Assembly: GCA_016931955.1 (NCBI GenBank) | Contig: JAFGDV010000035.1 | Coordinates: 1 to 64,000, forward strand | DNA length: 64,000 nucleotides | Direction of reading: 5' to 3' | From: Candidatus Altarchaeota archaeon | Lineage (GTDB): Archaea; Altiarchaeota; Altiarchaeia; IMC4; QMZM01 | Shown here: positions 31,405 through 40,111 of the stretch, one piece after another | Numbering within the stretch: position 1 is the first letter of the stretch | Layout of the letters: each line of letters begins with the position of its first letter | Notes under the pieces: generated by a model | What the model saw: the letters and a program-made list of their open reading frames with translations, nothing else | What the model was told of the DNA's origin: nothing | Databases searched by the model: none | Translations under genes and position numbers: made by a program

Positions 31405-31443
31405 GCGTTGGCGGAAAGAAAAAAAAGAGTGCGATTCTACATT

Positions 31444-31508
31444 TAGATGATAGTTCATCAGCAGCTACCCTTTTCATCCCGAGTCAGCCTGGGTTGGTGT
31501 CATCATCT
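31444..31508. repeat. Direct repeat copy 2 inside a possible structured RNA
   Basis: The second GATGATAGTTCATCAGC (31446-31462) is followed at 31502-31508 by ATCATCT, which can pair with AGATGAT at 31445-31451 and close a loop of about 50 nt. CTACCC and GGGTTG inside can form an inner stem with one mismatch. The block lies between two convergent genes, so it may be a terminator region or a small RNA. Confidence 0.4.
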
Positions 31509-31517
31509 GAACGTTCG

Positions 31518-31871
31518 TTAACCTGCTGTTACTCTGCCGGCTTGCAGCTCTGTCTGGATTTCAGCACTCAGTTCCTTGAGTTTCTCTGTCAGCTTTTTCT
31601 CCTGTTTTTCCAGCATCTGTACTCTAGTGGTTATCACTTCCTTGTCGTCTTTAAGCTTCTTCTCGGTTGTTTCCTTGTCTGTTTCTATGAATAACGGTCC
31701 AATAGCTTCATAGATCTTCTGTTTGTCGACTTTTTCGAGTGCCGTTATTGCGTTTTCGTTGTCTGCGTTCTGTAGGATCATCTGTTGTTTCTGCAGTACC
31801 ACCGCCTGCAGTTGGTTTTGCAGTCCTTGAAACTGGTTTATCTTGTCCTGAACCTGTTTTGGTATCTCCAT
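31518..31871 (-). CDS. pfdB: Prefoldin subunit beta
   Basis: A 117-residue protein with the prefoldin beta layout: N-terminal coiled coil (QDKINQFQGLQNQLQAVV), central hairpin with AITALEKVDKQKIYEAIGPL, and C-terminal coil (RVQMLEKQEKKLTEKLKE). With alpha subunits it forms the chaperone that hands unfolded proteins to the thermosome. ATG 31871 follows GAGGGC. It is the end of the eL43-rpoP-pcc1-pfdB operon, 1 nt after pcc1. Confidence 0.93.
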   Translation of the reverse strand: MEIPKQVQDKINQFQGLQNQLQAVVLQKQQMILQNADNENAITALEKVDKQKIYEAIGPLFIETDKETTEKKLKDDKEVITTRVQMLEKQEKKLTEKLKELSAEIQTELQAGRVTAG

Positions 31872-31872
31872 C

Positions 31873-32109
31873 TTAGCCCTCATCTATCAGTTTTAAGCAC
31901 ATGTCTGCCCATCGGAGGTAGGTGTTCATAGAGGCTCGAAGCGCCGAGAGATCGTCTGCTTCTATATCCAAAAGCAAAGAGTCTTCCTTGTTCTCTATTG
32001 ATATCTTTGATCTACGCAGCGACTCGCTTTGTGTCTCCATCTCAAGGGCTCGGCGGCACAAATCTGCCTTCTTTGATGGTACACTTATCTCCACTCCTAG
32101 TGTGTTCAT
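31873..32109 (-). CDS. pcc1: KEOPS complex subunit Pcc1
   Basis: A 78-residue protein of the Pcc1 type: VEISVPSKKADLCRRALEME, LLLDIEADDLSALRASMNTYLRWADMCL. It forms the dimerising end of the KEOPS complex, which makes t6A in tRNA. ATG 32109 overlaps the rpoP stop (ATGA). The longer frame to 32178 runs through rpoP and is rejected. Gene order with rpoP and prefoldin beta is common in archaea. Confidence 0.88.
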   Translation of the reverse strand: MNTLGVEISVPSKKADLCRRALEMETQSESLRRSKISIENKEDSLLLDIEADDLSALRASMNTYLRWADMCLKLIDEG

Positions 32110-32255
32110 CTCGCAAGCACTGTTTTGGATATTGGAGGCCTCTTCTTGACCCATATGTTGGATCTCTTCTCTTTGCATTTAGTGCACTTTAGCCTGTGTT
32201 TTATCAAGTAGTCGTATTCTACTTCAGCACCGCATTCGATGCATACGTATGTCAT
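32106..32255 (-). CDS. rpoP: DNA-directed RNA polymerase subunit P (Rpo12)
   Basis: A 49-residue zinc protein: MTYVCIECGAEVEYDY then KCTKCKEKRSNIWVKKRP. It is a small essential RNA polymerase subunit equal to eukaryotic Rpb12. ATG 32255 is the family start, 1 nt after the eL43 stop. Confidence 0.93.
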   Translation of the reverse strand: MTYVCIECGAEVEYDYLIKHRLKCTKCKEKRSNIWVKKRPPISKTVLAR

Positions 32256-32256
32256 C

Positions 32257-32478
32257 TTATCCCCTCTTTGTTGTGGTATATGCGCCACTTGTGAATTTAA
32301 TGCCGCATGAACTGCATTCCCAGATGCCGAAGGCTGTCCTCTTCACTCTTTTGCCGCAGTCAGGGCATTTGTTTTCCCTCTCCAAGTCTTCGACTTTTTT
32401 GATCTCGTCCCTGAGTTTACGGCCTATCCGTGGACCATATCTCCCCAGGCTTCCAACCTTCCGCGTGTGGCTGTACAT
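32257..32478 (-). CDS. rpl37ae: Large ribosomal subunit protein eL43 (L37Ae)
   Basis: A 73-residue zinc ribosomal protein. The pattern is TRKVGSLGRYGPRIGRKLRDE, CPDCGKRVKRTAFGIWECSSCG and the end GAYTTTKRG. It leads the operon eL43-rpoP-pcc1-pfdB, whose promoter lies in 32479-32515. Confidence 0.95.
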   Translation of the reverse strand: MYSHTRKVGSLGRYGPRIGRKLRDEIKKVEDLERENKCPDCGKRVKRTAFGIWECSSCGIKFTSGAYTTTKRG

Positions 32479-32515
32479 ATTACCTTAATTGATTTTAGGA
32501 ATAAATATAGGGAGA

Positions 32516-33253
32516 TTAGCACACCTTCTTCCCTTCCTTCAGGTCCATAGCCTTCAGGAGTTCTGTGCTTCCAACAGCCGGCAGACAGATGACATAGTTC
32601 GCGCCTGCGCGCTTCATCTTGCTGCTGGATCCCTTCTCGTTCGCCCTTACGTAGATCTCTATGTCTGGATTCAACTCTTTCGCTGTGAGTATGGTGTACA
32701 CTGCGTCGGGGTCTGAGTCTAATGCAATGACTATGGACTTAGCGTCCTTTATCCCCGCAGCCTCCAGCGTCTGTGGATTGGTTGAGTCGCCGTGGACTCC
32801 GACGAATTCTTTCCTGATTATCTCGTTGAATTTTTCTTCGTCTTTGTCGATTACCACAACCCCCTTGGTTCCAAGCCCTTCAGCGATGAGTGTTCCCACG
32901 TCACCGTAGCCGCATAATATCACATGGTTTTTCATCTTCCTTAACCTCTCTCTTATCCTCCTAAAGCGTAGGATGTCAAGTAGACTCACTTCAACGAGAC
33001 TGCTTACAAGAGCGCTTACCAAGTAGAATAGGAGTATCAGTCCCGTGAGGATGAGGAATATGGTGAATATCTTTGACTCTGGGGTTGAAGGCTTTATGTC
33101 GCCGTAGCCGACACTGCTCACGGTTACGATGGTGAAGTATAGGGCGTCAACAAGGTTTAGACCCTCCAACTGCGTGTAGCCTATCGTCCCTACGACCACG
33201 ACCAAGAAGATCAAGATTACTGCGTAGAAGAGATTCTTTGTTTTGGTCCTCAT
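32516..33253 (-). CDS. Two-helix potassium channel with RCK/TrkA-N domain
   Basis: A 245-residue protein. Two helices flank a pore loop with the filter VSSVGYGD (near residue 48; Ser where Thr is usual). The cytoplasmic RCK domain begins HVILCGYGDVGTLIAEGL and binds a nucleotide or ion, with VVIDKDEEKF and GVHGDSTNPQTLEAAGI. The lack of the C-terminal TrkA-C domain makes it shorter than MthK. Regulated K+ flux is expected. Confidence 0.9.
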   Translation of the reverse strand: MRTKTKNLFYAVILIFLVVVVGTIGYTQLEGLNLVDALYFTIVTVSSVGYGDIKPSTPESKIFTIFLILTGLILLFYLVSALVSSLVEVSLLDILRFRRIRERLRKMKNHVILCGYGDVGTLIAEGLGTKGVVVIDKDEEKFNEIIRKEFVGVHGDSTNPQTLEAAGIKDAKSIVIALDSDPDAVYTILTAKELNPDIEIYVRANEKGSSSKMKRAGANYVICLPAVGSTELLKAMDLKEGKKVC

Positions 33254-33258
33254 CTTTC

Positions 33259-34560
33259 TTATGGTGTTAGCCGGTGCCTGTCTCTTGGAAACAACACGAC
33301 CTCCCTTATCGGTAGATCAAGGAGCTGCATCATGACCCTGTCCAGGCCCAAGCCGAAGCCCCCATGTGGGGGCATGCCGTATTTGAACGCCTGCAGGTAG
33401 AACCCGAAGTTTTCAGGGTTCAGACCAGCGTGTTTTATCCTATCCTCCAATAGCTTGGGGTCGTGGATCCTCTGGCTGCCGGAGGCTACTTCAACCCCTT
33501 TGTATCCGAGGTCGAATGATCTTGAATATTTTCTGTCCTCACACGGCATGGTATAGAAGGGCTTGCTCTCCAGTGGAAAATGGGTTATGAAGTAGAGTTG
33601 CTTACCATACTCTCTTTCCATCACCTCCCCCAGCAGCTTCTCCGATTCTGTGTCGAGGTCTTCGCCCCAGGGGATGTTTTTCCCGTTTTCTTTCAAGAGC
33701 TTGAGTGCTTTGTCGTATGTTATCCCCTCAATCTTTCCCGGAACATTGATCTTTTTCCCAAGCCTCTCCAACTCGGCATCTGATTCCGAAGCCTTTTTTA
33801 CCATAGACATCACTAGGCCTTCAAGGAGTTCCATGACGTCTTCTTCATCTTCTATAAAGGCCATCTCGCAGTCGAATGCTGTCACCTCGTTTAGGTGCCT
33901 CCGTGTGTCGTGTTCTTCCGCCCTGAAATAGGTGGTCAGCTCGCAGACCCTGTCTAGTCCAGTGGACATCATCATCTGTTTGTAGAGCTGCGGTGACTGA
34001 GCCAGAAAGGCTTCCCGGTCGAAATATGATATGGGGAAGAGCTCAGTACCCCCCTCTGATGCACTGGCTATGATCTTTGGTGTGTTTATCTCTACAAAGC
34101 CTTTTTCTCTCAGAAAACCCCGGCCGGCGTTCACGACCTCTCCCCTTAGAGTGAATATGGCCGCGACTTCGGGTTTCCTCAGATCCATGAACCGGTTGTT
34201 CAGCCGAGTATCCATGTCTGCGTCGACCTTCTGGGTGACGTCCAATGGTAGGGGTGAATCAGCCTTGCTTATCAGTTCTATACTATCCGGCTTCAATTCC
34301 ACCCCTCGAGGGGCTTTCTCGTTTTTCACGATAAGGCCTTCAACCTTTATCACTGATTCCTTGCTCAATTGGTCTATTGCGGAAAGAACCTCTTCGCATG
34401 TGTCTCCCTTTTTAGCAGTTACCTGGATGAAGCCCTCCCTGTCTCTGAGGACCAGAAACTTCAGCTTACCCATGTCCCTTATCTCATGGACCCAGCCAGC
34501 AAGAACTACTTTTTTCCCATCCAGTCTGCCTGTTATATCCCCCGAGTAGTGAGAACGCAT
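33259..34560 (-). CDS. aspS: Aspartyl-tRNA synthetase, archaeal type
   Basis: A 433-residue class IIb synthetase. The N-terminal OB domain reads MRSHYSGDITGRLDGKKV and LAGWVHEIRDMGKLKFLVLR. Class II motif 2 is YFRAEEHDTRRHLNEVTAFD and motif 3 GGFGLGLDRVMM. Archaeal-type AspRS can be nondiscriminating (Asp and Asn); whether a GatCAB partner exists is not visible here. ATG 34560 matches the family start; a GTG at 34569 that overlaps the KH gene stop is possible. Confidence 0.95.
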   Translation of the reverse strand: MRSHYSGDITGRLDGKKVVLAGWVHEIRDMGKLKFLVLRDREGFIQVTAKKGDTCEEVLSAIDQLSKESVIKVEGLIVKNEKAPRGVELKPDSIELISKADSPLPLDVTQKVDADMDTRLNNRFMDLRKPEVAAIFTLRGEVVNAGRGFLREKGFVEINTPKIIASASEGGTELFPISYFDREAFLAQSPQLYKQMMMSTGLDRVCELTTYFRAEEHDTRRHLNEVTAFDCEMAFIEDEEDVMELLEGLVMSMVKKASESDAELERLGKKINVPGKIEGITYDKALKLLKENGKNIPWGEDLDTESEKLLGEVMEREYGKQLYFITHFPLESKPFYTMPCEDRKYSRSFDLGYKGVEVASGSQRIHDPKLLEDRIKHAGLNPENFGFYLQAFKYGMPPHGGFGLGLDRVMMQLLDLPIREVVLFPRDRHRLTP

Positions 34561-34565
34561 TTTAA

Positions 34566-35054
34566 TCACTCAAAGGAGATCTCTACTTTGTCGTTGGTGA
34601 GTGATGCTATCAGTTTCTCTATCTCTTTGAGGCTCATCCGAAGTTTTTTCTTGTCTTTCTTGTTTATCCTCACGCGTTGGAGGGTTGTGCCGTCTGGTTT
34701 GTATACTGTGTTTATTGAGAGGATCCTTGCAGGGGCGACGAAGTCGTATATTGTCTCCTCTAAGTCGCCTGTGCTTATCACTCTCACCTGCTTTCCAAGG
34801 TCCTTTGACAGCTTCCTTATGTTATCCCCGCTTTTGCCGATGATCTTTCCGATGTTGTCCTTCTTTGTCAGGATTATTATGAACTTTTTCGTGTCTATTG
34901 CGCGATCGAATCCTATCTCGCTCTTACCGAGGTTGTAGAGTATCTTAGACAGTTCCACATCCAGCTCTGATATCTTTCCCTCCTTAAGCCTTTCCTCGCA
35001 TACGTTGCATAGTACCCCCGTTTTCGCGCAGATTGCACATATTGGCAGAGTCAT
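34566..35054 (-). CDS. Zinc-ribbon plus KH-domain RNA-binding protein, archaeal NusA-like
   Basis: A 162-residue protein. The N-terminus has CAICAKTGVLCNVCEE (zinc ribbon). The KH domain follows with the GxxG loop in NIGKIIGKSGDNIRKLSKDL near residue 70. A C-terminal VNRKKDKKK-like basic region (RVRINKKDKKKLRM) ends the protein. Archaeal relatives are described as NusA-like or transcription/RNA-binding factors. It is next to aspS with a few nt of overlap. Confidence 0.8.
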   Translation of the reverse strand: MTLPICAICAKTGVLCNVCEERLKEGKISELDVELSKILYNLGKSEIGFDRAIDTKKFIIILTKKDNIGKIIGKSGDNIRKLSKDLGKQVRVISTGDLEETIYDFVAPARILSINTVYKPDGTTLQRVRINKKDKKKLRMSLKEIEKLIASLTNDKVEISFE

Positions 35055-35113
35055 TTCTATCCCTATCTAAGAGAACTAATAATTTTACGTATTAAAATGA
35101 AATAAGTAAAAGA

Positions 35114-35392
35114 TTAAGCCTTAGAAAGAGTTATCTCGATCGCGGAAACCTTCACGAGACCTTCTTCTCCTTCGATTTCTTCTGTGCTAATCTTTATGTC
35201 CTTCGTGTTCAGATTCTGAACAAATCGCTGTCGTACAACCTCTGCCGCGTCCACAGCCCTACTGATTGCCTTACCGCGTGCTTTTATTATCACTTCCTCT
35301 TCGCCGTTGTTGAATTGCGTAACAACCGCTAGGACGTAACTCATTACACCCTTCTTGCCTATAAAGACAACGTTGTCGTCTCTTCCCACCAT
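35114..35392 (-). CDS. albA: Chromatin protein Alba
   Basis: A 92-residue protein. Typical Alba sequence: [43 protein letters not shown] and [15 protein letters not shown]. It binds DNA and RNA as a dimer and is often controlled by Lys acetylation at the KKG site. GAGGTGG upstream sets ATG 35392; the GTG at 35401 is part of the ribosome-binding site. It starts 10 nt after the ferredoxin gene. Confidence 0.95.
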   Translation of the reverse strand: MVGRDDNVVFIGKKGVMSYVLAVVTQFNNGEEEVIIKARGKAISRAVDAAEVVRQRFVQNLNTKDIKISTEEIEGEEGLVKVSAIEITLSKA

Positions 35393-35402
35393 CTGTACCA
35401 CC

Positions 35403-35588
35403 TCACTCGGTTATCTTTATTATGCCTACTGGACAGGTACTCTCGCAAGCCCTGCAGAGGACGCATGTGTCTGTGTTTCCAACGATCTTTGCTTTTCCGT
35501 CGACTATCTTGAATAACGAAACAGGGCAGGCATTTACGCACGCCCCACACCCGATACACCCCTCAATCTCGACCTCTATCTTTACCAT
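35403..35588 (-). CDS. Ferredoxin, 2[4Fe-4S]
   Basis: A 61-residue protein with two cluster motifs: [12 protein letters not shown] and [12 protein letters not shown]. It carries low-potential electrons for anaerobic metabolism. The product partner is not identifiable here. It is likely co-transcribed with Alba (10-nt gap). Confidence 0.93.
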   Translation of the reverse strand: MVKIEVEIEGCIGCGACVNACPVSLFKIVDGKAKIVGNTDTCVLCRACESTCPVGIIKITE

Positions 35589-35634
35589 GTTTTATCTCCT
35601 CCAGTATATCGAGGTACGTTCATAGATTTATGTT

Positions 35635-36234
35635 TCAGTATTTAAATAAGCGGGGCTTTACGTCCTCTCTTGTCCTTATCTCATCCCCTACCAGCGGAAC
35701 AAAGAGGTGGTATTTGCTTTCTCCCTTCAGTTCCTTGATTATCTTCTCCGCTATGACCTTTGCTGGTTCTGGTATGTTCTTCACCCTGTCGTGCATGTCC
35801 TTGAAGTCCTTGAAGGGTTCCCTCTGTCTTTCGTTGAGTATATCGTCTCTGTGTCTTTTGCCTATCCTGGGAAGTATCTCCAGTTTGTGCAGCCTCGTGC
35901 TTAGTGTGCCCGCTGTGTTATAGAACTCTACAAACCTTTCCTCCTGGTCTTTTACGATATCCACAAGTATGATAGCCAGCTCAGTCTTCGCAGTCGGGGT
36001 GAGCCAGTCATACTTTATCCTCCTCTCTATGTGGTCTACCTTGTCTCTGGCCTCTTCTCCGATATACGCTCTTTCACCTGATTCAAGCGTGACATTATCT
36101 CGTGGGGATATTTCAAGTAGTGAAAAGAATTTCTCGCCTATTGCTTGGGCGATTGGTTTCCTCTTATGAGGGGGGACCTCTGATTTACCCCTTGGTAAGA
36201 AGTCAAGTATCCTAACGTAATCGTCTTTCTTCAT
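35635..36234 (-). CDS. DUF655 family predicted RNA-binding protein
   Basis: A 199-residue protein of the archaeal DUF655 (COG1491) type: DDYVRILDFLPRG, FFSLLEISPRDNVTLESGER, then a helix-hairpin-helix region LEILPRIGKRHRDDILNERQ and EPFKDFKDMHDRVKNI. The gene is commonly beside rpoF and eL21 in archaea, as here, and is thought to act on RNA or in ribosome assembly. ATG 36234 follows GGGGGTGG. Confidence 0.88.
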   Translation of the reverse strand: MKKDDYVRILDFLPRGKSEVPPHKRKPIAQAIGEKFFSLLEISPRDNVTLESGERAYIGEEARDKVDHIERRIKYDWLTPTAKTELAIILVDIVKDQEERFVEFYNTAGTLSTRLHKLEILPRIGKRHRDDILNERQREPFKDFKDMHDRVKNIPEPAKVIAEKIIKELKGESKYHLFVPLVGDEIRTREDVKPRLFKY

Positions 36235-36255
36235 AGAGTCCACCCCCTTTAATAG

Positions 36256-36600
36256 TCAACGGTATTGGGCTATTAGACCAAGTATCTTATCAATATCCTC
36301 TTTACCGTACCTGAATCTGTCTTTCGCAAATATTGCGCGAACATCATCCACTTCCTCAGGCAATAGGTCACAGATTTTCACGATCTGTTCGTCTGTGAGG
36401 TTCAGACCTAGTTCAACCAACCTTTTCTTTAACCCTTCAACATCCTTTAGGCCGAGTTTAGCATACCTTCTCGAATGCTCTAGTGCACGTTTTTGTTCGT
36501 AGAGCAGTTCTTTTTTATCCTTCACGTACTTTTTTTCTTTTTCTTCCAGGATCTCCTTGACCTCTGCAAGTGTAACATTCTTTTCCTCTATGATCTTCAT
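36256..36600 (-). CDS. rpoF: RNA polymerase subunit F (Rpo4)
   Basis: A 114-residue protein matching Rpb4: KIIEEKNVTLAEVKEILEE, a long charged helix, LVELGLNLTDEQIVKICDLLPEEVDDVRAIF and the end KILGLIAQYR. With Rpo7 it forms the polymerase stalk. The gene order eL21-rpoF-DUF655 is conserved in archaea. Confidence 0.94.
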   Translation of the reverse strand: MKIIEEKNVTLAEVKEILEEKEKKYVKDKKELLYEQKRALEHSRRYAKLGLKDVEGLKKRLVELGLNLTDEQIVKICDLLPEEVDDVRAIFAKDRFRYGKEDIDKILGLIAQYR

Positions 36601-36681
36601 TCTGTTCCTCTCTATCTGTTAAAGCGTGATGTTAGGTTAAATATTGGTTTTTGCCTTTAAATCAGAATTTTATAGTAGAAT

Positions 36682-36969
36682 TCAGGATCTAAGGGCGTTC
36701 AAATGCTCTGGTGCTACGATGACGTCCTTCTTCTTGTCGCCGTCCTTGATCTCGATGTAGTAGCATCTGCCTTGTCTGCCTACGACCTTCCCGCTTATGC
36801 CGTTGAATTTTGGGTAGGGTATGGCCTGATAGCTTGGATCTATTGATATGGAAACAACGTCTCCTTCCTTGAACTTCTGCAGGTACTTGCTTATCTTCGT
36901 CTTCCCCCTATCTCTTGGAGCTACCCTTTGGTTCCTGGTTCTTCGCCTGTAACCTTGTGAGCCTTTCAT
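36682..36969 (-). CDS. rpl21e: Large ribosomal subunit protein eL21
   Basis: A 95-residue basic protein: GSQGYRRRTRNQRVAPRDRG, FKEGDVVSISIDPSYQ, PKFNGISGKVVGRQGRCYYI. It heads the eL21-rpoF-DUF655 group, separated from ileS by 33 nt. Confidence 0.95.
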   Translation of the reverse strand: MKGSQGYRRRTRNQRVAPRDRGKTKISKYLQKFKEGDVVSISIDPSYQAIPYPKFNGISGKVVGRQGRCYYIEIKDGDKKKDVIVAPEHLNALRS

Positions 36970-37002
36970 TTTTAAATATATGGTATTTCATCTAAAAAAA
37001 CT

Positions 37003-40000
37003 CTATCTTTTTATGTGGATAGTAACGTCGTTGTCTTCTATCTCCCAGCTCTTGCTGAAGCCTTCCGCCGTGCCTAAGCGGATCCTGCTCCTCGTCTCCT
37101 GTTCGATGGTTTTTTTGTTTTCTGTGATATGCCCCGAAAACTCCTTGCTGCATTCTATCGCAACTTCGATGTTCTCCATCTCCTCCAGGTTCAGCTCCTT
37201 CCTCATCTCCTGGACCCTCCTGATGACTTCCCGTGCCATAGCCTCGGAGATCAACCGCTTGTCCAGTTTCGAGTCTATGTAAACCATCCCCCCTAAAAAT
37301 TCCTCTGCTATGACGTCTTCTGGAAGGGAGCTCTTAAATAGTAGGTCCTCTCCGGTTAAAACGAAATCACCGACTTTGTATTCTCCATGCTTTTCTAGCG
37401 CATCCTTCACCTTAGAGGCGTCCTTTTTTTCCAGCAAAGCTTCGATCTTCCTTATGTCGCCTTTGACCTTTGGCCCCAGCACTGAGTAGTTGACCTTCAT
37501 GGTTACTTCCATCTCCAGCTCCTCCTCTTTGAGTTCTTTGGCGTTGCACGCCTTAAGGATGAGGCTACTGACTCTACCCAGATGTATTCCCTCCTTTGGT
37601 GCCACAATGACCCTTGGAATCGGCCACCTGAGTTTTATCTTCGCCTTCTGTCTTGCGGCGGCGACGCAATCCGTTATCTGCTGAGCCATGAGCATCTCTG
37701 ATTCCAGTTCCTTGTCGATGAGTTTTTCCTCTACCTTGGGCCAATCCAGGAGGTGGACGCTCCTCTTGTCTGTAAGCTCCCTGTACAGGAATTCCGAGAA
37801 ATGCGGGGCTACGGGGGCCATGACCAATGTGAGGTCGTTAAGTACCCTATGTAAGGTGTGGTGTACTGCATTCTTCCGTGGGTCGTCTTTCTCTATCCAT
37901 ACACGATCCCTTACCAGCTTTATGTACCATCGGCTCATATCCAGCGAGAAGTCGTGGATCAGCCTGCACACGTCGTTGAGCCTCAGCTGCTCCATGGATT
38001 CAGTTACCTCTTTTAGGACTGAGTTAAACCTTGAAAGCAGCCACTTATCCTCACTTTCAAGCACTATCCTGTACTCCTTATCCGGGTTAAAGCCATCCAA
38101 CTCCATATAGGTTTTCGCGAAGGAGTGTGAATTCCATAGAATGCTGAAGAACCTGTTTATCGTTTCCACTCCATCCCAGTTGAATCTTAGATCCTCCCAC
38201 AATACTGCAGCCCACAGCATATAAAACCTTAAGACGTCTGCTCCATACTTGCTTATCACATCATCTGGGTCGACTACATTCCCTAGAGACTTGGACATCT
38301 TCCTGCCTTCGGAGTCGAGCGTGAACCCATGATAGAGGACCTTCTTGTAGGGTATGCTGTCGAATGCTATGACGCCTGACACTAGGAGAGAGTAGAACCA
38401 GCCCCTCGTCTGATCTGATCCTTCGGTGATGAAGTCTGCTGGAAATAATTCCTCGAACAGGTCCTTCCTTGAGGGATAGTGCAGGTTAGCCCATGACGCC
38501 GATCCGGAATCCAGCCAAACGTCCATGACGTCTTTAACCCTTACCATCTCCTTCCCGCACTCGCACTTTAGTTTGACCTTGTCTATGGAGGGCCTGTGCA
38601 GGTCTAATGTTTCCTTGTCGATTTCCTTGGTTGATCTCTTTGAGAGTTCGTCCACTGACCCGATGACCTCTATCCTGCCGCATTGGCAGCGCCATACAGG
38701 CAGCGGTGTGTTCCAGTACCTCTGGCGTGATATGCACCAGTCTCGGGCATTCGTCAACCAGTTCTCGAAACGTCCTGAGCCGATCCATTCCGGGATCCAC
38801 TCGATTTCCTTGTTTTTATCCAGCAGCTTTTCTTTTATCTTCGAGACTGCGAGGAACCACTGAATCGTGCTCCTCATTATCAGTGGAGTCTTGCATCTCC
38901 AGCAGTGTGGGTAGGAGTGGGTTATCTTCTCCTCTCTGAGGAGTCTTCCCCTACTCTGTAAATCCTTGATTATGATCTGGTTGCCGTCTCTGATATACAC
39001 TCCCCTATATGGCTCCACAGTGAACCGTCCGCCGTCGTCTACTGGGGAGAGCAGTGTGAGTCCAGCCCGTGCGCCGATTTCGAAGTCTTCCTCCCCGTGT
39101 CCCGGAGCCATGTGCACGCAGCCTGTTCCTTCCTCCAGGTTGACGTGTTCTGAGGACGTGACAATCTTTCTCTTAACGCCCTGCTGCAGTGGGATCTCCA
39201 GTATTGGCTCATATTCTAGGCCTTCAAGATCCGATCCCTTGAATTCCTCAAGGATCCAGTGTTTTTTCTTTAACATGTGCAGGCGTTCCTTTGCGAGTAT
39301 CAGGACTTCCTCATCTACCATCACGCGAACGTAGTCGAAGTCCGGGTGCACCGCTATTCCGGTGTTGGCAGGCAGGGTCCAGGGCGTCGTCGTCCAGATC
39401 AGCACGTATTCGTCTTTGTCTTTTAGTTTCGCTTTAACGTATATTGAGTTGTCCGTAACATCCCTGTACTCATCCCTCACCTCGTATCCTGACATTGCTG
39501 TCTCACATCTAGGACACCAGTGTATTACCTGCTCTGCCTCGTATAGGAGGCCTTTCTCGTGGGCCTTCTTTATCCCGTACCAGACCCCCTCCATGTATTC
39601 CCTGTCCAGGGTGAGGTAGGGGTCTTCCCAGTCCAACCAGGCTCCTAACCTCCTCAGCTGCTCTGTCATCTTGTTCATGTTCTGGAGCGCGAACTTCTTG
39701 CATTCCCTGACGAAGTTTTCTATCCCGTATTCTTCTATCTCCTTCTTGCTTCTGCTCCCCAGCACGGTTTCCTCCACCTTCACCTCTATCGGCAGTCCGT
39801 GGGTGTCCCATCCCGCCCTCCTGAGTATGTCGTAGCCTTGCATTGTCTTGAATCTAAGGTAGGTGTCCTTTATGGCGTGATTCCATGCATGCCCTATGTG
39901 GGCCTTCCCTGAGGTGAACGGCGGCCCCTGCAGGAAATAGAACCTCTTGTTGCCTCTCCTGGATTCCACAACTTCCCTGTAGATCCCGTTCTTGTTCCAG

Positions 40001-40050
40001 TACTCCTGGATTCCTTCCTCGATCTTCGGCAGATTAAGCCTCTTAGTCAT
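37003..40050 (-). CDS. ileS: Isoleucyl-tRNA synthetase
   Basis: A 1015-residue class I synthetase. The HIGH motif lies in GKAHIGHAWNHAIKD (near residue 52). KMSKS is in GRKMSKSLGNVVDPDDV near residue 600. The editing domain carries WTTTPWTLPANTG and CVHMAPGHGEEDF. The zinc motif CPRCETAMSGYE and a C-terminal anticodon-binding region of about 350 residues complete it. The window also contains tRNA-Ile(GAT). A short divergent promoter region separates it from rfcS. Confidence 0.96.
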   Translation of the reverse strand: MTKRLNLPKIEEGIQEYWNKNGIYREVVESRRGNKRFYFLQGPPFTSGKAHIGHAWNHAIKDTYLRFKTMQGYDILRRAGWDTHGLPIEVKVEETVLGSRSKKEIEEYGIENFVRECKKFALQNMNKMTEQLRRLGAWLDWEDPYLTLDREYMEGVWYGIKKAHEKGLLYEAEQVIHWCPRCETAMSGYEVRDEYRDVTDNSIYVKAKLKDKDEYVLIWTTTPWTLPANTGIAVHPDFDYVRVMVDEEVLILAKERLHMLKKKHWILEEFKGSDLEGLEYEPILEIPLQQGVKRKIVTSSEHVNLEEGTGCVHMAPGHGEEDFEIGARAGLTLLSPVDDGGRFTVEPYRGVYIRDGNQIIIKDLQSRGRLLREEKITHSYPHCWRCKTPLIMRSTIQWFLAVSKIKEKLLDKNKEIEWIPEWIGSGRFENWLTNARDWCISRQRYWNTPLPVWRCQCGRIEVIGSVDELSKRSTKEIDKETLDLHRPSIDKVKLKCECGKEMVRVKDVMDVWLDSGSASWANLHYPSRKDLFEELFPADFITEGSDQTRGWFYSLLVSGVIAFDSIPYKKVLYHGFTLDSEGRKMSKSLGNVVDPDDVISKYGADVLRFYMLWAAVLWEDLRFNWDGVETINRFFSILWNSHSFAKTYMELDGFNPDKEYRIVLESEDKWLLSRFNSVLKEVTESMEQLRLNDVCRLIHDFSLDMSRWYIKLVRDRVWIEKDDPRKNAVHHTLHRVLNDLTLVMAPVAPHFSEFLYRELTDKRSVHLLDWPKVEEKLIDKELESEMLMAQQITDCVAAARQKAKIKLRWPIPRVIVAPKEGIHLGRVSSLILKACNAKELKEEELEMEVTMKVNYSVLGPKVKGDIRKIEALLEKKDASKVKDALEKHGEYKVGDFVLTGEDLLFKSSLPEDVIAEEFLGGMVYIDSKLDKRLISEAMAREVIRRVQEMRKELNLEEMENIEVAIECSKEFSGHITENKKTIEQETRSRIRLGTAEGFSKSWEIEDNDVTIHIKR

Positions 40051-40111
40051 CTTGAAAACACTAATAACTTAGCCTTTCATTATTAAATCCTGCGGCACAA
40101 TATATTGTAGG

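Noticed and set aside
37003-40050. Several plus-strand ORFs of 85-140 codons opposite ileS
   Set aside because: They are shadows of a fully supported isoleucyl-tRNA synthetase with intact HIGH and KMSKS motifs.
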